Assembly (NCBI GenBank): GCA_017640725.1
Contig: JAEPQB010000003.1
Location: 248,001-312,000 of the forward strand
Direction of reading: 5' to 3'
DNA from: Kordiimonadaceae bacterium
Lineage (GTDB): Bacteria > Pseudomonadota > Alphaproteobacteria > Sphingomonadales > Kordiimonadaceae
Length of the DNA: 64,000 nt
Below are positions 27,401 to 35,994 of this stretch, piece after piece (position 1 is the stretch's first letter; each line of letters starts with the position of its first letter). The translations under genes and the position numbers were made by a program. Under the pieces are notes generated by a model. It saw nothing but the letters and a program-made list of their open reading frames with translations. It was not told where the DNA came from and made no database searches.

Positions 27401-28931
27401 GCTGCCAATCCTTGTGGGTTTCTCGAAGGTCGCGCTTGAGTATTTTCCCGTTTGGATTTCTAGGCAAGCATTCTGTGAACACGGCGCCCGCAACACGTTG
27501 TTGCTTACCAAGTTTGCTGTTTGCCCAAGCGATGATATCGGCCTCGCTTTCTCGGCTGCCTTCTTCACAGACAATGATGGCAAGCGGGGTTTCGCCCCAT
27601 TTGTCGCTCGGTACGCCAATCACGGCAACTTCGTTGACGGCGGGGTGCTTGACAAGCACTGCTTCTATGTCTTGCGGATAGATGTTTTGCCCACCAGACA
27701 AGATCATGTCTTTCTTGCGATCAACGATATAGAGGTAGCCTTCTTCATCAAGCAGACCGATGTCACCCGTGCGCATCCATTGGCGGCCATCAGGGCTCGT
27801 CCAGGTAGCGTCCACCGTTGCTTCTGGCCGGTTTAGGTAACCGGGCATAACAATGCGGCCCACGCCAACCACCTCACCGGATTGCCCTGCGGGCACTTCG
27901 TTATCGTCATCACCGATGATCTTGATATCTGTGCCAAGCAGGGGCTTGCCGACTGACGCCATGCGCCCTTCAGCCTCTTCCGGTTCGAGTGTCGTAATGA
28001 TGCCCTCGGTCAGGCCAAACAGCTCTATGACTGAGGAAGGACCCAGCCGTTCAAAAAGGCGTTCTTTTAAGTCTGCATGCAGAGGTGAGCCGCAGCTCAT
28101 GATCGCCTGAACGGACGATAGATCAAAATCATCGCAGCCTGGCACTTCAAGCAGGCGCTGGAGTTGGATGGGGACCATCGCGAAATTGGTAATTTTTTCG
28201 GCCTGGATCAGGTCAAGCGCACGCGTGGCATCAAAGGACTTTTCAACCACCATTGTGCCGCCCGCGAGGAGCGTGCACAGCATGCCGACCCAACTGATGT
28301 TGGAGTACAAGCCGATTGTGAAAAGCGTGCGCGCAGAGCCATTGTATCTGAGTGCGACTGCGAGGTCGTAAGCCCAGTCTCGCCGTCCTTTATGGGTATG
28401 CACAATCCCTTTGGGCATGCCCGTGGTGCCGGAACTGTAGATAACATTCAGAAGGTCATCGGCATTTATTTCTATCTTGGGTGATGAGCTTGAGCTGTTT
28501 TCTTTTAGTTTCGCGAGGCCTGTTTCGCCTTCAATGGCGTTTACATCGGTGTGTCTTGAGAGAAAAGTCGATAACCTTGTCGTTTGATCCTCGGTCGCAA
28601 CGATAGCGGAAACCTTGGCATCTTCCAGCATGGCGTTCATGGCGTCATCGGTAACAGACAGGTTGATCGGCACACTGCATGCACCGGATTTCATGATGCC
28701 CACCAGCGTTTCGACCATAGCGCGCCCGTTTGACATGACGACACCCACCATGTGGCCACGGCTGATACCGCGAGCAATAAGTCCATGGGCAATTTTATTG
28801 GTCTCGGCTTCAAACTCTGCCCATGTCAGCGTTTCTGAACCGCAGACGAGGGCAGGTTTGTTTGCCTTCCATTTTCCGTGAAGCGACAGAATTTCAGGCA
28901 ATAGTGGAGCGTGATCATCAAATGCATTCAT
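27393..28931 (-). CDS. Class I adenylate-forming acyl-CoA ligase
   Basis: A 512-residue AMP-dependent synthetase that activates a carboxylic acid to its CoA thioester. The ATP/AMP loop is YSSGTTGMPKGIVHTHKG. The A5-like region is ELFGLTEGIITT and the A8 hinge is TGDIGLLDEEGYLYIVDRKKD. The C-terminal catalytic lysine lies in PRNPNGKILKRDLRE. Length and absence of targeting signal fit soluble aryl- or acyl-CoA synthetases. AAGGA precedes the ATG. It lies between a TonB-dependent receptor and a hydrolase on the same strand, suggesting intracellular activation of an imported acid. The acid itself cannot be named from sequence. Confidence 0.88.
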   Translation of the reverse strand: MNAFDDHAPLLPEILSLHGKWKANKPALVCGSETLTWAEFEAETNKIAHGLIARGISRGHMVGVVMSNGRAMVETLVGIMKSGACSVPINLSVTDDAMNAMLEDAKVSAIVATEDQTTRLSTFLSRHTDVNAIEGETGLAKLKENSSSSSPKIEINADDLLNVIYSSGTTGMPKGIVHTHKGRRDWAYDLAVALRYNGSARTLFTIGLYSNISWVGMLCTLLAGGTMVVEKSFDATRALDLIQAEKITNFAMVPIQLQRLLEVPGCDDFDLSSVQAIMSCGSPLHADLKERLFERLGPSSVIELFGLTEGIITTLEPEEAEGRMASVGKPLLGTDIKIIGDDDNEVPAGQSGEVVGVGRIVMPGYLNRPEATVDATWTSPDGRQWMRTGDIGLLDEEGYLYIVDRKKDMILSGGQNIYPQDIEAVLVKHPAVNEVAVIGVPSDKWGETPLAIIVCEEGSRESEADIIAWANSKLGKQQRVAGAVFTECLPRNPNGKILKRDLRETHKDWQHG

Positions 28932-28958
28932 TTGATTTTCCTTGAAATTCAGGGGTGT

Positions 28959-29006
28959 TGGCCGGAGGGAGAGGGGAGCAAATGCTCATGGGGAGCCCTC
29001 CGGCCA
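28959..29006. other. Long intercistronic hairpin between receptor and ligase genes
   Basis: Arms of 11 perfectly paired bases (28959-28969 with 28996-29006) enclose a second small hairpin GAGC-AAAT-GCTC. No T-run follows on the minus strand, so it more likely sets the receptor:enzyme transcript ratio, by stability or partial termination, than ends transcription fully. Confidence 0.65.
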
Positions 29007-29020
29007 AGCTGCGCCAAAGT

Positions 29021-31390
29021 CTAGAAACGAAGCCCGACGGTGGCCGTGACTGTGAGTGGCGGTCCGTAAAAGGCGGAAGCGATACCCTCCAAACCAAGCG
29101 TGGACGCTGTCCCCGTCGCGTTGGCGAAATTATAGCCAGCCACAATATACTCTTTGTCGGTCAGGTTCTTACCGTGCAGACCAACCTCATATTTGCCGTC
29201 GTCAGAAACCCAGACGATACTGGCGTCAAAGAGGGAGTAACCCGGCTGATCCAGGAACTGACTGGCAATCTCAAATTGATGCGTCAGGCTTTTGTAAGAC
29301 CATGCACCAATGATGGAGAGCGAGCCACTTTCACCGAACAATTCAGTTGGGCGGTTGTATGAAAGCCGCAGGTTCGTGCTCCACTCAGGTGTGTTTTGAA
29401 TAACACGCTGGTCTGAAACGTCCTGCAGGGTTGTGATACCGCTCACTGGATCGGTTACCGCGGTGATAAACTCGTCATACTCGGCATCAATCCAGCCCAG
29501 GGCGAAGTCAGCGACAACACTGTCACCATTCACCCCGGAGTTTTCGGCGAGAATGGCACTACCCTCAAGTTCTACACCAAAGAAGTCGGCTGCACCGGCG
29601 TTTGTTGTGATGCCAGAGAAGCTGTCATTGATGCCGTCGCCTGTGGTGTCCACACCAATGGAACCGGGCACCTGCACATTGGTATAGTCACTGTAGAAGA
29701 CCGCCAGGTTAGTGGTCAGTTTGCCTTCGGCCCAAGTGGATTTTGCACCTGCCTCGTAGGTGGTGATTTCTTCCGGGTCAAAATTGATGAAATCAAAGAT
29801 CTCTTGATCAGAAGTAACACCATCATTGTTCAGGTCGGGGGCAGCGGTGCTTTGGGCGCGTGGGTCAAAGCTGCCGCCTTTGAAACCTTCACTATAGGAC
29901 AAGTACAGTGTTTGGTCGTCGTTGGGCTGCCAGGACAAGCTCACACGCGGCGAAAAGTCGGTGTATTTTTGTTCGCCGTTAAAATCAGACGTCGTGGCGA
30001 TCTGTGTCGCACTGCCGCCAAATGTCTCAGAGTTGCCGCCAATGAAAGTACGGCGCAGAATAGTGGAGTTGCGCGTGTCTTCTGTATAACGACCACCGAT
30101 ATTCAGCTCCAGATTACTGTCCATGCCGAATGCGGCATCAAGATCGATGCTGAAGTCACCGAAGATTGACCAGGTTTCTGTTTCAACATCGCCGAGCGTG
30201 TTGGCGTTCAGACCGGGTAGGCCGATCAGGTCGCCCGTTTGCCCGAGGACTACGTCAAATTCGTTAAAGGCAGTGGCGTCCAGATAGTAGAAGCCAAACA
30301 CACCGCTGACGGCATCATCGGTGTATAGAACCTGGAACTCTTCGCTGAACTGATCGTTCTTGTAAAGAACAGGCACATCAACATCCACAACGGGCAGACT
30401 GTCAAAGTCAATCAGTTGGAAGCTCTCGTCTTCGCGGTAAGAAAGGATGTTTTTGATGGTGACTTTATCATTCACTTCATACTCAATGAGAGCGGAACCA
30501 CCATACCATTCAGCTTCATTGCGGCCCTGGATGCCAGCGCGGGTATCATACACGTCATCCAAAACCGGTGCGCCGCCGAACAGGCCCGGGATCAGGCGGT
30601 GGCCTGACTTCGGATTTGATTTGTCTTCCAGGTAGTCGCCTGACAAACGAATGAACAGCTCCGGTGACGGCGTAAGTTCCACGCTGCCGCGGAAAGCCAG
30701 AATGTCTTTGTCATAGTGCTCTTGGCCAGTCTCAAGGTTTTCACCAAAGCCATTGCGCTGCAGGTAAGCGACGGAGCCACCCACGCGAACAGTATCCGTG
30801 ATCGGGGCTTCACCGGTTGCGATAATGTCGTGCTGGCCATAGGTGCCGCCGTTGAGGCGCAGCTTAAACGAAGGGTCTTCGCCCAGGCGCTTGGTGACAT
30901 ATTTGATGGCACCACCGATCGTGTTGCGCCCATAAAGGGTGCCTTGCGGACCGCGCAGGACCTCAACACGTTCCACATCATAAATATCAAGCACCGCGCC
31001 TTGAGGACGGTTTAAGTAGACGTCATCAATATAAAGGCCAACGCCGGCTTCAAATCCAGCGACCGGGTCCTGCTGACCCACACCACGAATGAAAGCGGTG
31101 ATGGTGGTGTTAGTGCCGCGAGAAACCTCCAACGTGATGTTGGGTGTGGTCTGTGCAATGAAGGTGATGTCTGTTGCACCCAGCCGCGCGAGTTCTGCGC
31201 CCGTCACAGCGGTTACGGCAATTGGTACGTCTTGCAGACTTTCACTACGCCGCCGTGCAGTGACAGTGATTTCTTCAAGGGCCACGGTTGATTGTTCGCT
31301 GTCTTGCGCAACGGTTGGAGCTCCAGCAATCAGACCACCTGATGCGGCACCCGCAAGTAACATTGCACGAATACTTTTCTTGGAATTCAT
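29021..31390 (-). CDS. TonB-dependent outer-membrane receptor
   Basis: A 789-residue outer-membrane transporter. A signal peptide (KSIRAMLLAGAASGGLIAGAPTVAQ) is followed by a TonB-box-like EEITVTARRR. The plug domain follows (ESLQDVPIAVTAVTG, then GLYIDDVYLNRPQGAVLDIYDVERVEVLRGPQGTLYGRNTIGG), and then a beta-barrel ending in aromatic VGLRF. The ATG at 31390 follows GGAGAG; a longer frame lacks this signal and would break the signal peptide. Such family members in this plug class import diverse substrates beyond iron, and no siderophore genes are near. Co-orientation with the ligase and hydrolase, and divergence from TetR, suggest uptake of a hydrophobic or aromatic acid. Confidence 0.92.
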   Translation of the reverse strand: MNSKKSIRAMLLAGAASGGLIAGAPTVAQDSEQSTVALEEITVTARRRSESLQDVPIAVTAVTGAELARLGATDITFIAQTTPNITLEVSRGTNTTITAFIRGVGQQDPVAGFEAGVGLYIDDVYLNRPQGAVLDIYDVERVEVLRGPQGTLYGRNTIGGAIKYVTKRLGEDPSFKLRLNGGTYGQHDIIATGEAPITDTVRVGGSVAYLQRNGFGENLETGQEHYDKDILAFRGSVELTPSPELFIRLSGDYLEDKSNPKSGHRLIPGLFGGAPVLDDVYDTRAGIQGRNEAEWYGGSALIEYEVNDKVTIKNILSYREDESFQLIDFDSLPVVDVDVPVLYKNDQFSEEFQVLYTDDAVSGVFGFYYLDATAFNEFDVVLGQTGDLIGLPGLNANTLGDVETETWSIFGDFSIDLDAAFGMDSNLELNIGGRYTEDTRNSTILRRTFIGGNSETFGGSATQIATTSDFNGEQKYTDFSPRVSLSWQPNDDQTLYLSYSEGFKGGSFDPRAQSTAAPDLNNDGVTSDQEIFDFINFDPEEITTYEAGAKSTWAEGKLTTNLAVFYSDYTNVQVPGSIGVDTTGDGINDSFSGITTNAGAADFFGVELEGSAILAENSGVNGDSVVADFALGWIDAEYDEFITAVTDPVSGITTLQDVSDQRVIQNTPEWSTNLRLSYNRPTELFGESGSLSIIGAWSYKSLTHQFEIASQFLDQPGYSLFDASIVWVSDDGKYEVGLHGKNLTDKEYIVAGYNFANATGTASTLGLEGIASAFYGPPLTVTATVGLRF

Positions 31391-31460
31391 TATTCTCTCC
31401 CCAAGGGCACGGCGCACCAGCTCCCATACCGATGCACTTTCCCAATTCGCATTCAATTAA

Positions 31461-31506
31461 TTTCAACAAATGTTGAAAGTCAATAGAAATTTCAACAATC
31501 ATTGAA
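31461..31506. promoter_or_regulatory. Tandem palindromes, likely TetR operators
   Basis: A perfect 8-bp inverted repeat TTTCAACA-AA-TGTTGAAA (31461-31478) and a second, weaker copy TTCAA-N6-TTGAA (31491-31506) begin 30 bp apart. They sit in the divergent region between the TonB receptor and the TetR gene, where a TetR-family repressor would act on both. Confidence 0.72.
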
Positions 31507-31577
31507 TTTTATAAAAAGTGCGTTGTCGCCAGCCGGTGGATTGGCTAATAATATCAACAGGTAACGAGGAGCAGCCC

Positions 31578-32231
31578 ATGGCCGATGGTGGGGCAAATTC
31601 CAAGGTGAAACGCAAAGACCGTATTCTGGATGCAGCAGAAGCCCTGTTCGCCAAACACGGATTTGACGGCGTTTCCATGCGTAAGGTTGCGGAAGAAGCC
31701 GGTGTGGACCTTGCGCTTTCCAGCTATCATTTTGGCAACAAACGCGGGCTGTTTGACGCAGTATTAATGCGCCGAGCGGAAGTCCTCAACGAAACACGCC
31801 TAGCTGCGTTAGAGCGCTGTAAGGCAGAGGCAGGCGAGGGTGGCCCGACAGTCGAAGCCATCATCAATGCGTTTCTCGAGCCTATGTTGGCGCATGGCTA
31901 TCAGGAAGACGAAGGCTGGCGCCACTATTTCGAACTTGTGGCACAGGTGAACAGTTCGTTCGAATGGGGCGGTCAGTTGATGACCAAATATTTTGACCCA
32001 CTGGTACGCAAGTTTATTGACGCGCTTAAGGTGGCGCTGCCAAACGCGGATCCGGCCGACCTTTATTGGTGCTACCATTTCCTTTCCGGGGCGCTGACAC
32101 TCACGTTCGCGCACACTGGCCGGATCGATCAGCTCTCAGACGGCATCGCCAAGTCAGAAGACATGGTCGGTGCCTATGAACGCATGGTGCCTTTTGTTGC
32201 AGCCGGTTTCCGGCGTTTGTGCGACAAATAG
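31578..32231 (+). CDS. TetR-family transcriptional regulator
   Basis: A 217-residue TetR protein with an N-terminal helix-turn-helix: KRKDRILDAAEALFAKHGFDGVSMRKVAEEAGV followed by LSSYHFGNKRGLFDAVL. The ligand domain (EGWRHYFELVAQVNSSFEWGG, then DLYWCYHFLSGALTLTF) resembles the C-terminal domain of TetR members that respond to fatty or aromatic acids or their CoA esters, though this is only a resemblance. GAGGAG precedes the ATG at 31578. It is divergent from the TonB receptor, with palindromes between them, so it probably represses the receptor-ligase-hydrolase unit and itself. Confidence 0.9.
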   Translation: MADGGANSKVKRKDRILDAAEALFAKHGFDGVSMRKVAEEAGVDLALSSYHFGNKRGLFDAVLMRRAEVLNETRLAALERCKAEAGEGGPTVEAIINAFLEPMLAHGYQEDEGWRHYFELVAQVNSSFEWGGQLMTKYFDPLVRKFIDALKVALPNADPADLYWCYHFLSGALTLTFAHTGRIDQLSDGIAKSEDMVGAYERMVPFVAAGFRRLCDK

Positions 32232-32254
32232 TTCTTTATAATTGGAGGTTTTTT

Positions 32255-32785
32255 ATGAGAATGCGCTCTGTGGCGTTGGGATTGATATTGCTCATTACTC
32301 ACTTCACTCAGGTTGCAACGGCGACTGAATTTGAAAAGGGCCCGCTTATTACTGAATATGGTCCGGTCGTTATTGTTGATGGCGCCCAGCCGCTGCCTGC
32401 GGATACCGGTTTCAGTGTTGCTTTTGACGTGACAGCTCGCGGTGCTGAGGGCGCATTAAATCGCAAGTTTGAAAGCGCGGCCCGTTTTTTGAACATGCAT
32501 GCTGCCGTTGGGGTGAAGGCTGACAATATGCGGCTTGCTGTTGTTGTGCACGGCCCGGCTGTTCTGGACTTAACAGGCGCTGCCAGGTTTGGCGGCGCCA
32601 ACCCAAATGCCGACATGATTGAAACCTTACAAGCGCATGGCGTGCGTTTCATCGTTTGCGGGCAGTCTGCCGCCTTCCAGAATGTTGGCAAAGAAGATCT
32701 GCTGCCTGGGGTAGAACTTGCTGTGTCTGCCATGACCGCGCATGCGCTATTGCAGCAGGCTGGTTACACACTAAACCCTTTCTGA
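32255..32785 (+). CDS. Exported DsrE-like protein
   Basis: A 176-residue protein with a signal peptide (RSVALGLILLITHFTQVATA) and a DsrE/DsrF-like fold. NMRLAVVVHGPAVLDL is the first strand pair, and the C-terminal VRFIVCGQSAAFQNVGKEDLLPGVELAVSAMTAHALLQQAGY contains the single conserved cysteine of this group. DsrE-like proteins take part in sulfur relay, but the many periplasmic members with this VCGQ-type motif have no defined role. TGGAGG lies about 7 nt before the ATG at 32255. It begins 24 nt after the TetR stop, so the two may be co-transcribed. Confidence 0.8.
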   Translation: MRMRSVALGLILLITHFTQVATATEFEKGPLITEYGPVVIVDGAQPLPADTGFSVAFDVTARGAEGALNRKFESAARFLNMHAAVGVKADNMRLAVVVHGPAVLDLTGAARFGGANPNADMIETLQAHGVRFIVCGQSAAFQNVGKEDLLPGVELAVSAMTAHALLQQAGYTLNPF

Positions 32786-32863
32786 GCGCTGAATTGGCTT
32801 GCCTACGCCCTGAAACAAGCTAGAACAATAGTCGGTCACAGTTAGTCTGAGTGGGGACAATCC

Positions 32864-35059
32864 ATGATAAAATATTGCTTGGCATCTGCCATGTTGCTTT
32901 CGCTGCCTGCTGCAGCGCAGGAATTTACCATTGAGCGGCTTTCAGCGAGCCCGAACATCAATGGCGCGAGCGTGCAGGGCCTTAAAATGGCGCCTGATGG
33001 TAAACGCATCACTTTTTTGCGGGGCAAGGCGGAAAACGCGGCGCAGCTTGATCTTTGGGAGTTTGATATCGACTCGGGCGAATCGCGCTTGCTTGTTGAT
33101 TCGGCAAGCCTGCTTGAAGGTGGCAGCGAAGTGCTGAGCGAAGAAGAGAAAGCGCGCCGTGAACGCAACCGCGCCATCACCGGAAAGACCGGTATAGTCA
33201 GCTATTTCTGGTCCGCGGACAGCAGCACATTGTTGTTTCCAATCAGTGGCGACGTTTATGTGTTGCCACTTGGTGGTTCTGTAAAACGCTTAACCGATAC
33301 GCCGCAGTATGAAACGGACATCAAATTCAGTCCACAAGGCACATATGTATCTTTCGTTCGCGACCGTGAAGTCTATGTGGTCGATATCGCAAGTGGTGCT
33401 GAGACCAAACTGACGAGCGGCTCAACAGACACTATTGCGAACGGCATGTCTGAGTTTGTGGCGCAAGAGGAGCTTTCGCGCTTCACAGGATACTGGTGGT
33501 CACCAGATGAAACCCGTGTTGCGTTCGAACAATTTGATGAGAGCAGGGTCCTTGTCAAAGACCGCTACGAAGTGCAGCCAGACGGCGGTGTCGTGACGCT
33601 GAAGCAACGGTACCCTGAAGCTGGCAGCCAAAATGTTGAAGTGAAACTGGGCATTGTAACTGTCGCGGACCAATCGGTCAGCTGGGTCGATCTGGGTGAC
33701 AATGACGACATTTACCTCGCCCGTGTAAACTGGACGCCAGACAGCCAAGCGGTTGCTGTGCAGCGTCTTAACCGCGAGCAAACCACGCTTGATATCCTGA
33801 TGTCTGACGTGAGTGGCGCCACAAACACGTTTGTGAGCGAAAGTTCAGATATCTGGATTAATCTCGACAACAATATGCGTTTCTTGAGCGATGGCACGAT
33901 GATCCGCACGAACGAGACGAGTGGATTTAAGCATATTGTTCGCCACAACATGGAAACGGGTGAGGCAACCGCGATTACGTCCGGCGACTGGGTGGTGAGT
34001 GCGATTGAAAAAATCGACGAAGAAGCGGGTACCATCTATTTTTCCGGCTTTAAAGACACGCCGATTGAACAGCATTTGTATGCTGTGCCACTTGCTGGCG
34101 GCGACATCACGCGCATTAGCCAGGAACGTGGCTGGCACAATGCGACCGTTGGTTCCGAAGTTTACATCGATAATTTTTCAAGCCCGGAGCAACCGCCGCA
34201 GGTGACGATCAGAAGCCTTGCTGATGGTGGTTTAAGGTCGGTTGTGCTTGCAAATGCACTCGATGAAAACCATCCGTATTTTGATTTCAAAGACAGCACT
34301 CCAAACCAGACATTTGGTACAATCGATGCCGTTGATGGCAGCAAGCTGTACTACCGCCTGTACACGCCGCTCAATATGGAAGAAGGCAAGCGGTATCCCG
34401 CTATTTTGGCACCATATGGTGGTCCTCACGGTCAGAGGGTCCGCAACCAATGGTCCGTGAACTTTAACGACATTCTGGCGCGCAATGGCTTTGTTGTCAT
34501 GGTGCTGGACAACCGCGGCATGTGGAACCGTGGCCTTGAGTTTGAGGGCCATGTGAAAAACGCCATGGGCACGGTTGAGGTGCAGGATCAGGTATCTGGT
34601 GCTGAATATCTCAAGACGCTGTCATACGTTGATGGCGACAACATCGGCACCTGGGGCTGGTCGTATGGTGGTTACATGACGCTGATGAGCATGTTCAAAG
34701 AGCCTGATGTCTTTAAAGCTGGTGTTTCCGTATCCCCTGTTACTGACTGGCGCCTGTATGACACTGCTTATACAGAACGCTATCTTGGCCACCCAAATGC
34801 ACCGGGTGACGTTTACGCAAACACAAGCGTGTTCAAGTATGTAGACGGTTTTAAAGGCGATCTACTGCTGATCCACGGCATGGCAGATGACAACGTATTC
34901 TTTGATCACACCGTCAAGTTGCTCTCAGTTCTGCAAAACAAAGGCAAACCGTTTGAGCTGATGACATACCCGGGCAAAAAGCATGGCATTCGCGGCGAAA
35001 AAACCCGTAGTCATTTGTGGAACCAAGCGCTGGATTTCTTCAATCGTAAACTGAAGTAG
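32864..35059 (+). CDS. S9 prolyl oligopeptidase family, dipeptidyl peptidase IV-like
   Basis: A 731-residue exported serine peptidase that should remove N-terminal dipeptides. It has a signal peptide (YCLASAMLLSLPAAAQ), then an eight-bladed propeller. Within the propeller, FVAQEELSRFTGYWWSPD near residue 196 holds the Glu pair that binds the free N-terminus in DPP-IV. The C-terminal alpha/beta-hydrolase domain has the nucleophile in GWSYGGYM near 600, Asp in GMADDNVFFD near 672 and His in KKHGIRG near 707. The Glu pair makes DPP-IV/DPP8-like activity more likely than acylaminoacyl-peptidase. It is followed by a strong terminator, so probably monocistronic. Confidence 0.9.
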   Translation: MIKYCLASAMLLSLPAAAQEFTIERLSASPNINGASVQGLKMAPDGKRITFLRGKAENAAQLDLWEFDIDSGESRLLVDSASLLEGGSEVLSEEEKARRERNRAITGKTGIVSYFWSADSSTLLFPISGDVYVLPLGGSVKRLTDTPQYETDIKFSPQGTYVSFVRDREVYVVDIASGAETKLTSGSTDTIANGMSEFVAQEELSRFTGYWWSPDETRVAFEQFDESRVLVKDRYEVQPDGGVVTLKQRYPEAGSQNVEVKLGIVTVADQSVSWVDLGDNDDIYLARVNWTPDSQAVAVQRLNREQTTLDILMSDVSGATNTFVSESSDIWINLDNNMRFLSDGTMIRTNETSGFKHIVRHNMETGEATAITSGDWVVSAIEKIDEEAGTIYFSGFKDTPIEQHLYAVPLAGGDITRISQERGWHNATVGSEVYIDNFSSPEQPPQVTIRSLADGGLRSVVLANALDENHPYFDFKDSTPNQTFGTIDAVDGSKLYYRLYTPLNMEEGKRYPAILAPYGGPHGQRVRNQWSVNFNDILARNGFVVMVLDNRGMWNRGLEFEGHVKNAMGTVEVQDQVSGAEYLKTLSYVDGDNIGTWGWSYGGYMTLMSMFKEPDVFKAGVSVSPVTDWRLYDTAYTERYLGHPNAPGDVYANTSVFKYVDGFKGDLLLIHGMADDNVFFDHTVKLLSVLQNKGKPFELMTYPGKKHGIRGEKTRSHLWNQALDFFNRKLK

Positions 35060-35073
35060 TCCAAACCACTTCA

Positions 35074-35112
35074 AAAAGGCGCCGTCTTGCAGGGCAGGGC
35101 GGCGCTTTTTTT
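35074..35112 (+). terminator. Rho-independent terminator after the DPP-IV-like gene
   Basis: GC-rich stem (35078-35084 with 35100-35106, one G-U pair), flanked by A5 and followed by T7, 15 nt after the stop. Confidence 0.85.
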
Positions 35113-35279
35113 ATGTTCGTCGATCATAATTGACAATAGTCAAACACTCTACTGGACGAGTTGGCTACGCCATGATTGGGCGGCGGGGGTGCACAGAGCC
35201 CCGTTCCAGCGCATCGGAATCCCTAGTTCGCGAGCTAGAGCGGGACCGTCGCCCATCCACCAACAATGGAGGGTGCGCC

Positions 35280-35738
35280 ATGAGCATGAGCGAAACATTC
35301 ACATCTCCGTCCCTGATAACGCGGATCGCCATCGGCAAGGCGGTTGGACTGGTAATCGGTTTGCTCGGGTTTCTTTTGGCCCCGGCAATGATACCCGACA
35401 TAGACATCTATTTCAGATGGGGGCTTTTGCTTTGGTACGCCTCAATCGGTGCTGTAATTGGTGTGTTTGGTGTGTTCACTTACCATCCAATTCTGAAATT
35501 GCCGATGCCTTGGTGGGTGAGGGCACCCATTATTGGCGCCTGGTTTAATTTCGTATTGGCTCTGTTTACATTCGACAAACTTGGAACTTATATGAGCGCA
35601 ATTTTATCTGACGGCGGTCGAACAGCGTCTCCTTTCTGGGTTGTTCTTGAAGGCGCACTTATTGGGCTGCTAATTGGCTTCCTTTGCACGCGCTATGGCG
35701 GTGAGGGCCGTGAAACAATTCCTCAGACACCAGAATAA
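35280..35738 (+). CDS. Four-helix membrane protein of unknown function
   Basis: A 152-residue protein with about four transmembrane helices: AVGLVIGLLGFLLAPAMI, WGLLLWYASIGAVIGVFGVF, APIIGAWFNFVLALFTF, and FWVVLEGALIGLLIGFLCT. It ends in a short polar tail (YGGEGRETIPQTPE). I do not recognise a family. The ATG at 35280 is preceded by GGAGGG; the frame is open upstream but the extra part is basic and lacks a start signal. It is a single gene between the DPP-IV terminator and a candidate sRNA. Confidence 0.6.
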   Translation: MSMSETFTSPSLITRIAIGKAVGLVIGLLGFLLAPAMIPDIDIYFRWGLLLWYASIGAVIGVFGVFTYHPILKLPMPWWVRAPIIGAWFNFVLALFTFDKLGTYMSAILSDGGRTASPFWVVLEGALIGLLIGFLCTRYGGEGRETIPQTPE

Positions 35739-35847
35739 TGACGCTTTTTACTGATTTTAGCTCAACGGAAACAGTGACTTAATAATTCTTGACTAAAAAG
35801 TTAGGAATGGGCCTTGAAACCCCTTTGTTAACACCCATATTGGGGGT

Positions 35848-35975
35848 GTTGACGATAACAGAATCTGTTTGTTTGCTTTGGGTCCGACCCTCCCCCCTCC
35901 CCCTTCAGTCGACTTGGGGCAGACAGACATGATACGATAGGCCGGAGCTGGATGTATTCGCTCCGGCCTTTTTCG
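35848..35975 (+). ncRNA. Candidate C-rich small RNA with its own terminator
   Basis: No gene ends close to the strong rightward terminator at 35939-35973, and the next + strand gene is almost 2 kb away. A possible promoter (TTGAAA at 35814, CATATT at 35836) would give a transcript of about 128 nt. It contains CCCTCCCCCCTCCCCC at 35888-35903, a C-rich stretch of the kind that pairs with ribosome-binding sites in known alphaproteobacterial sRNAs. The ends are inferred. Confidence 0.35.
35939..35973 (+). terminator. Orphan rho-independent terminator
   Basis: A perfect 10-bp stem (AGGCCGGAGC with GCTCCGGCCT) and 11-nt loop, followed by T5 on the + strand. It lies 200 bp beyond the nearest + strand stop codon and points away from the minus-strand amidohydrolase. 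Confidence 0.85.
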
Positions 35976-35994
35976 TTTAGTCAGGGTGTGAACG

